This document shows, one piece after another, positions 7,179-13,881 of a stretch of 14,326 bases of DNA. The notes under the pieces were generated by a model that was not told the DNA's origin, ran no database searches, and saw nothing but the letters and a program-made list of their open reading frames with translations. Each line of letters begins with the position of its first letter. Position 1 is the stretch's first letter. This stretch comes from a bacterium (lineage in GTDB: Bacteria; Auribacterota; Auribacteria; Auribacterales; Auribacteraceae), in NCBI GenBank assembly GCA_021161885.1, contig JAGGZS010000123.1:1-14326 (forward strand), written 5' to 3'. Position numbers and translations under genes: made by a program.

Positions 7179-9035
7179 ATGGCAAAATTGAAATATTTAT
7201 TTAAGGTTTTGTATTTTGTTGAGCGATACATTGCCCACATTATTGTGAGGTTGATATGGAATTTCTGCGTGAACGTTTATCAGGTTTTTGATTTTTTATT
7301 AAGGCGGGTATCTGTTTTAATCCTGAAAATTGTATGGAACGGTTTAGTTAATATTGTGAATATGTCAAAAATTATTAAGAACATTACAGTTAATATGGTA
7401 TACGGTTTAAAACAAAATTTTATAGTTTTTTTTGATTTTTTCGCCAAACAATCCGTTATTCAAAATTATCTTCCTGCCGCGGCAGTGGTTGTGCCCCTTT
7501 TTGCTGTCTGGGTAGGTATTGATACTTATTTCGGCAGGAATAATAAACTTGACGCGTTAGCGGATGAATTGGAAAACCGGTTTATTTTAAACGAACTGAA
7601 CGGCAAAACTTTTGAAACTATAAGTTTTTATATAAATGATCCTGCGGCACTGCCTCAATTACCTCAAGATATTGTATCTTTGGATAAACAATTTATTGAT
7701 AAAATAGGGAATATGTCTTTTTTTGAAAAAACAACCGCTATTGCCCAGTCGGATATTAGCGGGAAAATTGAAGATAATACATCGCCCGATGTTACATCGC
7801 CTGATGTTATAAAGGCACAACCTTTAGTTTATGAAAAGAAACAGGTTTTTGCGCCTGATTTGCTTGATAATCAAATTGAGCAGGCTGAAGTTGATAATGA
7901 TTCGGGACCGGTAAAAGATAATCAAGCCCGTGATGAGTTGAAATCCATGAAAAAAGAGGTTATTAAAAAGGATGCTGACAAAGCGGAATTAAAATGTGGT
8001 GATATTAAATCAGGCAAGGCTGAAGTTTACGGAACCGGTAATAATCCGGCTCAAAAGTTGAAGGAAACGAAAAAATATGCCGACAGTATTGAAAAACGAA
8101 AAAAAGATGCCTATATGTTATTCTTAAAAGGGCGGACTGAAGCGCAAAGGGGTAATTGCGAAACTGCCGCAGAAATGTTAGAGAAAGCAAAACAGGGCGA
8201 TCCTCATGAAGCTGAACTTTTATATTATCTCGGAATCTGTTATTGTAGAATGGGGGAGTATGCCAAAGGGGTTAAGGAGCTTGAGGCATCATATGATTTG
8301 ATTATTGATCCTAACATACTTGTACCTATTAAAAACGCTTATTTTATGCTTGGGTTAAAACAAACTAAAAATAAAGATTATCAATCCGCTTTAAAATCGT
8401 TTAAGCGGGTTGTTGAAATTGATCCTGATGACGGCAGAGCTTTTTTTAATATAGGTATGTGTGAAATTGTTTTTGAGAATTACGAGCAGGCGTTATCGGA
8501 TTTTAACAATGCCGAGAAAAAAGGGTTTACCTGTATAGAGCTGAACTTAAACCGCGCGGCAGCTTATAAAAAAACAGGGAAAACTAAAGAAGCGATAGAA
8601 GAATATAAAAATATTTTGAGCGAACAGCCTCTTTACGCGCCCGCCCATTATAATATGGCTGTACTTCTCGAAGATAAAGTGATAAAAACTGGTGAGTATG
8701 ATAAATATGCCAGTGATGCTATATATCATTATAAACGGGCGTTGGAGCTGGATAAGAGCTTTTATGAATCTTCTTTTAATATAAGCAGGGTTTATTACGC
8801 TATGGGCGATATATCTATGTCTATAAAATGGTTAAAAAGATGTATTGAGCTAAACGGTAATTTTCCAGAAGCCCATCTTTTTCTCTCTAAGCTGTATATA
8901 GAGAAAGGGGCATATAATAATGCTCTCGCACAGGTTGAATTAATGGAAAAATTAGGGTATAATTTTAAAGAATTAAATCATATGAGAGAAGAAATATTTC
9001 AAATATGCGGAATAAAGGAAATAGATAATGAATAA
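7179..9035 (+). CDS. Membrane-anchored TPR repeat protein with amphipathic N-terminus (second of pair)
   Basis: This is a 618-residue protein starting two nt after the previous stop, with no clear ribosome site, so translational coupling is likely. Residues 1-95 are unusual: rich in aromatic and branched residues with regularly spaced Lys/Arg, like a series of amphipathic helices lying on the inner membrane. One clear TM follows (about 97-114, YLPAAAVVVPLFAVWVGI). Then come a charged region of low complexity (about 190-305) containing a duplicated TSPDV and a Lys/Glu-rich stretch, and a C-terminal TPR array (about 310-600, roughly seven repeats, e.g. NIGMCEIVFENYEQALSDF). With the TM placed normally the TPR part would face the periplasm. 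No catalytic domain is seen. It overlaps the transpeptidase gene by 8 nt, so the two products are probably needed together. Confidence 0.85.
   Translation: MAKLKYLFKVLYFVERYIAHIIVRLIWNFCVNVYQVFDFLLRRVSVLILKIVWNGLVNIVNMSKIIKNITVNMVYGLKQNFIVFFDFFAKQSVIQNYLPAAAVVVPLFAVWVGIDTYFGRNNKLDALADELENRFILNELNGKTFETISFYINDPAALPQLPQDIVSLDKQFIDKIGNMSFFEKTTAIAQSDISGKIEDNTSPDVTSPDVIKAQPLVYEKKQVFAPDLLDNQIEQAEVDNDSGPVKDNQARDELKSMKKEVIKKDADKAELKCGDIKSGKAEVYGTGNNPAQKLKETKKYADSIEKRKKDAYMLFLKGRTEAQRGNCETAAEMLEKAKQGDPHEAELLYYLGICYCRMGEYAKGVKELEASYDLIIDPNILVPIKNAYFMLGLKQTKNKDYQSALKSFKRVVEIDPDDGRAFFNIGMCEIVFENYEQALSDFNNAEKKGFTCIELNLNRAAAYKKTGKTKEAIEEYKNILSEQPLYAPAHYNMAVLLEDKVIKTGEYDKYASDAIYHYKRALELDKSFYESSFNISRVYYAMGDISMSIKWLKRCIELNGNFPEAHLFLSKLYIEKGAYNNALAQVELMEKLGYNFKELNHMREEIFQICGIKEIDNE
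7779..7808 (+). repeat. 15-bp tandem duplication coding for TSPDV twice
   Basis: Units 7779-7793 and 7794-7808 are identical except for one C/T difference. They encode TSPDV-TSPDV (residues 201-210) in the linker of the second TPR protein. It is in frame and looks like a recent small duplication in a disordered segment. Confidence 0.9.
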
Positions 9036-10176
9036 AAATAAAGGTAATTCGGTGAAGAAATTAGGCGTATCCTTGCTGGTTATCGGCATAATAGCTGGTA
9101 TTAGTATTTCGGCCGTTTTTTTATATGAAAGGGGATTATCCCGTAAATACCAATCCGCGGTAATGCTGTATGAGCAAGGCGAACAAGAAAAGGCATTGCC
9201 TTTATTTAAAAAATTGGCTAAACGGAAATTGTTAAATGATTATCAAGAAGAATCCTTTTATTATCTTGCCTTGATAAAACAGGACTTAAACCATGATGAC
9301 GCAGGGTTGCTATGGAATAAAATATTTGAGACATCCCCTTCGGTCGAGCGGCGGGCGGAAGCGTTGTTTTATCTTGCTAAAAATGAATACGATAACGGAA
9401 ATTTCGATGAAGCCGCAAAAAAGTTTAATCAGGTTGTCAGCGATTACCCGTTAATTAAAACACCTTATTATAAAAGCCTTTATTATATAGGTGAATTGGA
9501 ATATAAAAAAGGACTGAATAATTATCTTAAAGCCAGAAAAATATTTGAGAATATCATAAACAGCGAGTCCGGCGATGTTGTTAAGGGTATGGCAAAAGCC
9601 CGGTTGGGAGAAATTAACATTAAGTTGTTGCTTTCTCCTGTTTTAACCCCTGAAAGCGAGATTTATACAGTAAATCCCGGCGACAGCCTTGCTTCAATAG
9701 CAAACCGGTTTAATACAACTATTGCGTTGATAAAACGCAGTAATAATCTAACAAGTAATTTTATCAGGCCCGGCGACAGGCTTAAGGTGTCCAATATAAA
9801 ATTTAAGATTGTGATCAGTAAAAAGAACAATACACTGCGGTTATTGGTAAACGGCAAATTTTTCAAAGAGTACCTTGTCGGCACGGGCAAATACAATAAG
9901 ACTCCTGTGGGTAAATTTAAAATAATTAATAAAATTAAAGAGCCGGTCTGGTATCATCCTGAAGGAGGGGTTATTCCTTATGGCGACCCTGCTAATTTGC
10001 TGGGTACACGTTGGATGGGCATTAATTTCCCCGGGTACGGAATACATGGAACATGGGATGATGATTCTGTGGGTAAACAAAGCAGCGCCGGATGTGTGCG
10101 GTTAGTCAATAGCGACATTGAGGAATTGTTCTTAATAATAAAGGAAAATACGGAAGTGGAAATAACCGAACGATAA
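9028..10176 (+). CDS. Membrane-anchored TPR-LysM-YkuD L,D-transpeptidase
   Basis: This is a predicted periplasmic L,D-transpeptidase that would form 3-3 cross-links in peptidoglycan or attach proteins to it. The 382 residues contain an N-terminal TM anchor (about 13-33), TPR-like/TolA-YbgF-type helical repeats (about 38-200), a LysM peptidoglycan-binding domain (about 212-254, YTVNPGDSLASIANRFN to IRPGDRLKV) and a YkuD catalytic domain (about 257-380). The active-site signature is complete: His340 in GYGIHGT and Cys356 in SSAGCVRL followed by Arg358. TPVGKF and GTRWMGINF are also typical of the family. The ATG has AAAGGA eight nt upstream and overlaps the previous gene by 8 nt. The helical repeats are the unusual part and could dock with the two TPR proteins encoded just before. 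Whether it cross-links or anchors cannot be read from sequence. Confidence 0.95.
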   Translation: MNKNKGNSVKKLGVSLLVIGIIAGISISAVFLYERGLSRKYQSAVMLYEQGEQEKALPLFKKLAKRKLLNDYQEESFYYLALIKQDLNHDDAGLLWNKIFETSPSVERRAEALFYLAKNEYDNGNFDEAAKKFNQVVSDYPLIKTPYYKSLYYIGELEYKKGLNNYLKARKIFENIINSESGDVVKGMAKARLGEINIKLLLSPVLTPESEIYTVNPGDSLASIANRFNTTIALIKRSNNLTSNFIRPGDRLKVSNIKFKIVISKKNNTLRLLVNGKFFKEYLVGTGKYNKTPVGKFKIINKIKEPVWYHPEGGVIPYGDPANLLGTRWMGINFPGYGIHGTWDDDSVGKQSSAGCVRLVNSDIEELFLIIKENTEVEITER

Positions 10177-10194
10177 CGAGGAGAACGTATTGTT

Positions 10195-11196
10195 ATGCGT
10201 AGAAAAGGAAAACGAAATCCTGAGTCTAAAACAAAAACCTTAATAGGGTTTGAGTTTGAAAAGCCTATATCTGAGCTGGAATTAAAGATAACGGAACTGC
10301 GTGATTTATCTGCTCGGGAAAGATTGGATTTATCTTCGGAAATAGCGAGTCTTGAAGAAAAGTTAGATCAAAAAAGAAAAGAAATATACGCGCACCTAAC
10401 ACCGTGGCAGAGGATTCAGATTGCCCGCCATATAGATCGCCCTTACACCCTTGATTATATAAATATGTTGATGGATGATTTTAAAGAGCTTCATGGAGAT
10501 AGAAGATTCGCGGATGATCCGGCTATTGTGGCTGGATTAGGGCTTTTTGAAGGGCGGAAAGTTATGGTTATCGGACATCAGAAAGGGCGCAATGTAAAAG
10601 AAAGGACTTTCAGGCGGTTCGGTATGCCCAACCCTGAAGGATACCGTAAAGCAATTCGTCTTATGAAACTTGCCGAGCGTTTTGGTGTGCCTATAATAAC
10701 TTTTGTGGATACCCCGGGGGCGTTTCCCGGAGTAGGTGCGGAAGAAAGGGGTCAGGCTGAAGCAATAGCGTCTAATCTTGAGGAAATGAGTCTATTGAAA
10801 GTTCCGGTGATAGTTGTTGTTATTGGTGAAGGTGGCAGCGGAGGTGCTCTTGGCATAGGTGTCGGAAACAGGGTTTTAATCCTTGAATACGCTTATTATT
10901 CTGTTATTTCACCGGAAGGATGCGCTGCTATTTTATGGAAAGACGGCGCTGAGGCGCCTCGCGCGGCTAACGCGTTGAAACTTACAGGCAAAGACCTTGT
11001 CAAATTTGGAGTTGTTGACGATATTGTCCCTGAACCATTGGGAGGGGCGCATAATGATTATGAACTGATGTGTAAAAATTTACGCGATGCGCTTAAAAAA
11101 GCATTGAACCGTTTTGAAGGGATGAGCGAAGACGAAATAGCGGACGACAGGTACAATAGGTTTCGCAAGTTAGGGGTAGTTGTAAATGGAGTTTAA
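10195..11196 (+). CDS. accA: Acetyl-CoA carboxylase carboxyltransferase subunit alpha
   Basis: AccA pairs with AccD to move the carboxyl group from carboxybiotin to acetyl-CoA, making malonyl-CoA for fatty-acid synthesis in the cytosol. The 333 residues span the whole subunit (E. coli 319), with a short basic tail at the N-terminus (MRRKGKR). The helical N-terminal region contains LTPWQRIQIARHIDRPYTLDYI. The crotonase-fold core has VDTPGAFPGVGAEERGQAEAIA (broken here by nothing unusual) and the oxyanion glycines GEGGSGGALG. AccD, AccB and AccC are not in the window. GAGGAG lies 11 nt before the ATG, a slightly long spacing. It sits 18 nt after the transpeptidase and overlaps the next gene by 11 nt, so envelope-lipid supply appears to be co-expressed with wall and glycan genes. 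Confidence 0.97.
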   Translation: MRRKGKRNPESKTKTLIGFEFEKPISELELKITELRDLSARERLDLSSEIASLEEKLDQKRKEIYAHLTPWQRIQIARHIDRPYTLDYINMLMDDFKELHGDRRFADDPAIVAGLGLFEGRKVMVIGHQKGRNVKERTFRRFGMPNPEGYRKAIRLMKLAERFGVPIITFVDTPGAFPGVGAEERGQAEAIASNLEEMSLLKVPVIVVVIGEGGSGGALGIGVGNRVLILEYAYYSVISPEGCAAILWKDGAEAPRAANALKLTGKDLVKFGVVDDIVPEPLGGAHNDYELMCKNLRDALKKALNRFEGMSEDEIADDRYNRFRKLGVVVNGV

Positions 11197-12340
11197 CCTT
11201 GACTGCCGGTATTTTATCGGGGAAAAACCTTGTAAATATAATCGGCTTTGTGAGGGGTGTCCCGATTACGATCCATTCGGCAAAAAAGTATTAATAATAA
11301 AACTTGGGGCAATGGGTGATGTTATAAGGACAACACCTATTTTGCCTATAATCGTAGAAAAATTTAAAAAGGTTCACCTAACATGGCTTGTTGACCGTCA
11401 AAGCAGAATTTTTTTGCGCAATAATCCTTTAATTGACAGGGTTATTGAGTATGGGGCGCAGTCGTGTTTGCGCCTTCAGATTGAGCGGTTTGATTACCTG
11501 TTTTCTATAGACAAAGAGGTTCGCGCAGCTGCGTTGGCAACTATTGTGAGCGCTGATAATAAGTTTGGGTTTGGATTTAATAAAATAGGAAATATTTATC
11601 CTTTTACCGATGACGCTCATTATTCGCTCGCGCTTGGTATGTGCGATGAATTAAAGTTTTTTAAAAATAAAAAGACATATCAGCGCGATATGCTCGATTC
11701 TATGGGGTTCGCCGGCGAAGAATACGGACATTATGAACTGCCTTTACATAATTTTGATCTGAATTACGGCAAACAGTTATTGTCCGTCGCAGGCGGAATA
11801 TCCGATAGATATATAATCGGGCTTAATACGGGAGCAGGCGATAGGTTTGCCACAAAACGTTATACCGAAAAAAATCTGATAAAACTTATTCGTGAAATAA
11901 CTAAAAATTTAGACGCTGTGGTTTTGCTGCTTGGCGGTCCTGACGAAAAAGAACGTAACGGGCGAATTATGGTTCAATGTAAAGATGTGGATAATCTCAT
12001 TGATGCGGGCTGCGGGAACCCTATGGATAAATTTGTAGGTATTTTGAATGTCTGTGATATTATCGTATCAACCGATACGCTTGCTCTGCATCTTGCGTTG
12101 GCTCTCAAGAAGAGGACTATAGCTTTGTTCGGTTCAACTTGTAATCAGGAAATTGATATGTACGGGCTTGGTGAGCAGATTGTATCGCGTCCGTCTTGTT
12201 CGCCGTGTTATAAAAATGAATGCCCGAATTCAGGTGATGAGTTTATGCGGTGTATGAAAGATATATCCGCCGATAAAATAATAGATTCAATCAAGCGGCA
12301 GCTGCCGTATGTAAATCAGTCAAGGAATTATTGGAAATGA
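11186..12340 (+). CDS. Family 9 glycosyltransferase (heptosyltransferase-like) with two Cys clusters
   Basis: This 384-residue GT-B enzyme of the GT9 (ADP-heptose:LPS heptosyltransferase) family is expected to add a sugar to a lipid-linked or LPS-type glycan on the cytosolic side of the inner membrane. The N-terminal Rossmann start is VLIIKLGAMGDVIRTTPILP (about 35-54). C-terminal donor-binding motifs are GLNTGAGDRFATKRY (about 212-226), LLLGGPDE (about 247-254) and STDTLALHLALALKKR followed by IALFGST (about 295-318). It has cysteines before the core (Cys7, 16, 22, 25) and near the end (Cys338, 341, 346, 356), absent from the E. coli WaaC/WaaF enzymes as I know them; they could bind a metal or a cluster. 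Donor and acceptor cannot be assigned. The ATG has AGGGG nine nt upstream and overlaps accA by 11 nt; the stop overlaps the next start as ATGA. Confidence 0.9.
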   Translation: MEFNLDCRYFIGEKPCKYNRLCEGCPDYDPFGKKVLIIKLGAMGDVIRTTPILPIIVEKFKKVHLTWLVDRQSRIFLRNNPLIDRVIEYGAQSCLRLQIERFDYLFSIDKEVRAAALATIVSADNKFGFGFNKIGNIYPFTDDAHYSLALGMCDELKFFKNKKTYQRDMLDSMGFAGEEYGHYELPLHNFDLNYGKQLLSVAGGISDRYIIGLNTGAGDRFATKRYTEKNLIKLIREITKNLDAVVLLLGGPDEKERNGRIMVQCKDVDNLIDAGCGNPMDKFVGILNVCDIIVSTDTLALHLALALKKRTIALFGSTCNQEIDMYGLGEQIVSRPSCSPCYKNECPNSGDEFMRCMKDISADKIIDSIKRQLPYVNQSRNYWK

Positions 12341-12567
12341 TTTTAATTAAACTACTTCGTTTTTATGAGATGATACTTTTTTTCAGGATTATACTCAGCT
12401 GGGTGAGCCCTGACCCATATAACCCGATAGTTCGTTTTTTGTATTCTTTTACGGAACCGGTACTTGCTCCTGTAAGAAAACTTATCCCGCCGTTAGGGGG
12501 TATGTTAGATTTGTCTCCTATGATAGTTTTTTTTGTAATAGAACTTATAATTCAAGTATTAGCATAA
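12337..12567 (+). CDS. YggT-family membrane protein
   Basis: This is a 76-residue integral membrane protein with one YGGT repeat: a TM helix (about 3-22), the conserved ILSWVSPDPYNPIVRFL and TEPVLAPVRKLIPP segments, then LDLSP leading into a second TM (about 59-75). Many family members have two such repeats; single-repeat forms of this size are common. The exact function is not settled; relatives are linked to cell division, osmotic tolerance and envelope integrity. I chose the ATG at 12337, which forms an ATGA overlap with the preceding stop and has AGGA (12323-12326) ten nt upstream, rather than the in-frame TTG at 12331. Co-translation with the glycosyltransferase is likely. Confidence 0.9.
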   Translation: MILIKLLRFYEMILFFRIILSWVSPDPYNPIVRFLYSFTEPVLAPVRKLIPPLGGMLDLSPMIVFFVIELIIQVLA

Positions 12568-12571
12568 TTTA

Positions 12572-13153
12572 ATGGGATACAGGCATAAGAAAAAACAAAT
12601 AAAAAGCAGGATTTTATTGGCGGTATGTGTTTTTGGCGCGGGGATATCTTTTTTTATGCCGTGGGTAACTTGTGACTATGGTATAAAAATGGTTGCTTTA
12701 CCTTCAGGAAAGTTTCAATTTTCAGATACTTTAATTTTTATATCGGCAAAATATATTTTTCGCAATGCGGTTAAAAAAAATTCTGTTTTTGTGTCTTATG
12801 CCGGTTACAGACTGCCTGATGTTATATGGCGGGCAAGAAAAAATGTGCTTGGTAAATCGGTTTTAAAGTTATCAAAATTAAAAAATGTTCATATATATTC
12901 TTTTTTATTATATTTGTATCCTGTATTATTGGTGATATTCCTATGGCTGATGCGGCGGTATAAAAAAATTTTTTGGATACGGTATCTGGTTATTGCGGGA
13001 ACTGCGTCGGTTGTTTGGGGACAGCTTTGTTATGCAGGGCTGTATGATACATCTTCGACATTTTTTTTGATTTTTCTTGATTACGGTTTTTGGTCAGGTT
13101 TGCTGTTTTACATTTTGTTTTGCGTATTAGTGTGGCGAAAATATAAATGGTAA
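12572..13153 (+). CDS. Unrecognised four-helix membrane protein
   Basis: I do not recognise this 193-residue protein. A Lys/Arg-rich start (HKKKQIKSR) is followed by TM1 (about 13-31), which ends in FFMPWVTC. A polar loop of about 75 residues follows (33-105), then three closely spaced hydrophobic segments (about 107-127, 134-156, 168-188), separated by the basic turn MRRYKK and by LDYGFWSG. It ends in basic residues (WRKYKW). By the positive-inside rule both termini would be cytoplasmic and the large loop periplasmic. No catalytic motif is visible. The start lies four nt after the YggT stop and has no Shine-Dalgarno sequence, so it probably depends on translation of the upstream gene. Codon use and base composition look like its neighbours, which supports a real gene. 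Confidence 0.75.
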   Translation: MGYRHKKKQIKSRILLAVCVFGAGISFFMPWVTCDYGIKMVALPSGKFQFSDTLIFISAKYIFRNAVKKNSVFVSYAGYRLPDVIWRARKNVLGKSVLKLSKLKNVHIYSFLLYLYPVLLVIFLWLMRRYKKIFWIRYLVIAGTASVVWGQLCYAGLYDTSSTFFLIFLDYGFWSGLLFYILFCVLVWRKYKW

Positions 13154-13156
13154 ATA

Positions 13157-13170
13157 GAGGAGACGCTATG
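13157..13170 (+). promoter_or_regulatory. Ribosome binding site and ATG deciding the lipoprotein start
   Basis: GAGGAG (13157-13162) lies five nt before the ATG at 13168. The earlier in-frame ATG at 13147 overlaps the previous gene, has no such site, and would add seven residues before the lipoprotein signal. Confidence 0.85.
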
Positions 13171-13854
13171 AATAAAAAAAATATAATATTTTTTCTTTGT
13201 TTTATTTTGATTGTTTTTTTTATTAGCGGGTGCGCGTCGAGCGGAAAAAAAATCTCGCAAAATAAAATTTTTGAGTTGCAGTATAAACCTGTCAGCGGTA
13301 ATGTGTACACTTATCAGGGATTACGTTTTGAAATAACTTGCCCTTTAAGGACAAGAGGTAAGAACAGTTATTTTTATGCGTTAAAAAGGCGTCCTTTTCC
13401 GCTTGAGTCGCCTGAAAAATATCTGTTGTTTGATTTATCCATCCACAACCCCCGCCAGCTGAATGTGCGTATACCGCGTGAAACCATAGCGCTTGAGGGG
13501 TCGTCGGGAAAAGAATATAAACCTTTGGACTCTATCAGGCCGGATACAAACCGTACCCGTTTTTTACTGCGTAATATATCATCATTAAAAACCAGTCCTT
13601 TTATTTATGCGATACTCGTATTTGAGGATGTGCCGGAAACAGAGACAGAACTTAATTTGCGGTTTCAAATTGAGGTCGAAGATATGATTGACAATCATTA
13701 TGTTCTTTTTGAAAAACAAAAAACCGATCCGCAGTTAGTACATCAATGGGATGAGAAATCTAAGAAAGTCATTGAAAGGGAACGGTTGATAAAGAAATAT
13801 ACTAATGAAGACGGATACATTAAACCGTCTGATTTAAACAAAATTCAAAAATAG
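13168..13854 (+). CDS. Predicted lipoprotein with beta-sandwich-like domain
   Basis: This is a 228-residue lipoprotein. A basic start (MNKK), a hydrophobic core and the lipobox ISGC give lipid attachment at Cys22, followed by Ala-Ser-Ser, a residue set that does not call for inner-membrane retention by the Asp+2 rule. The mature part (about 45-172) alternates short hydrophobic strands: YQGLRFEITC, YLLFDLSIHNPRQLNVRIP, ETIALEGSSGKEYKPL, FIYAILVFEDVP and LNLRFQIEVED. This order resembles the immunoglobulin-like DUF4352/telokin-like lipoproteins, in which a DLSIHN-type strand and a late aliphatic-plus-VFEVP-like strand are typical; the match is by pattern only. The C-terminal 50 residues are charged and helical. 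It follows the four-TM protein by 14 nt. Function unknown, probably a periplasmic or outer-membrane envelope component. Confidence 0.85.
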   Translation: MNKKNIIFFLCFILIVFFISGCASSGKKISQNKIFELQYKPVSGNVYTYQGLRFEITCPLRTRGKNSYFYALKRRPFPLESPEKYLLFDLSIHNPRQLNVRIPRETIALEGSSGKEYKPLDSIRPDTNRTRFLLRNISSLKTSPFIYAILVFEDVPETETELNLRFQIEVEDMIDNHYVLFEKQKTDPQLVHQWDEKSKKVIERERLIKKYTNEDGYIKPSDLNKIQK

Positions 13855-13881
13855 TTTTTTCTTTAAGGTGTGATAAACATA

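Noticed and set aside
7779..7808. Tandem repeat as the start of a CRISPR or VNTR array
   Set aside because: Only two adjacent 15-bp units with no spacers, inside an intact coding frame.
13809..13830. AGACGG...CCGTCT inverted repeat as a terminator after the lipoprotein gene
   Set aside because: The six-bp stem with a ten-nt loop lies inside the coding region and is not directly followed by a T run. The next gene starts only 27 nt after the stop.
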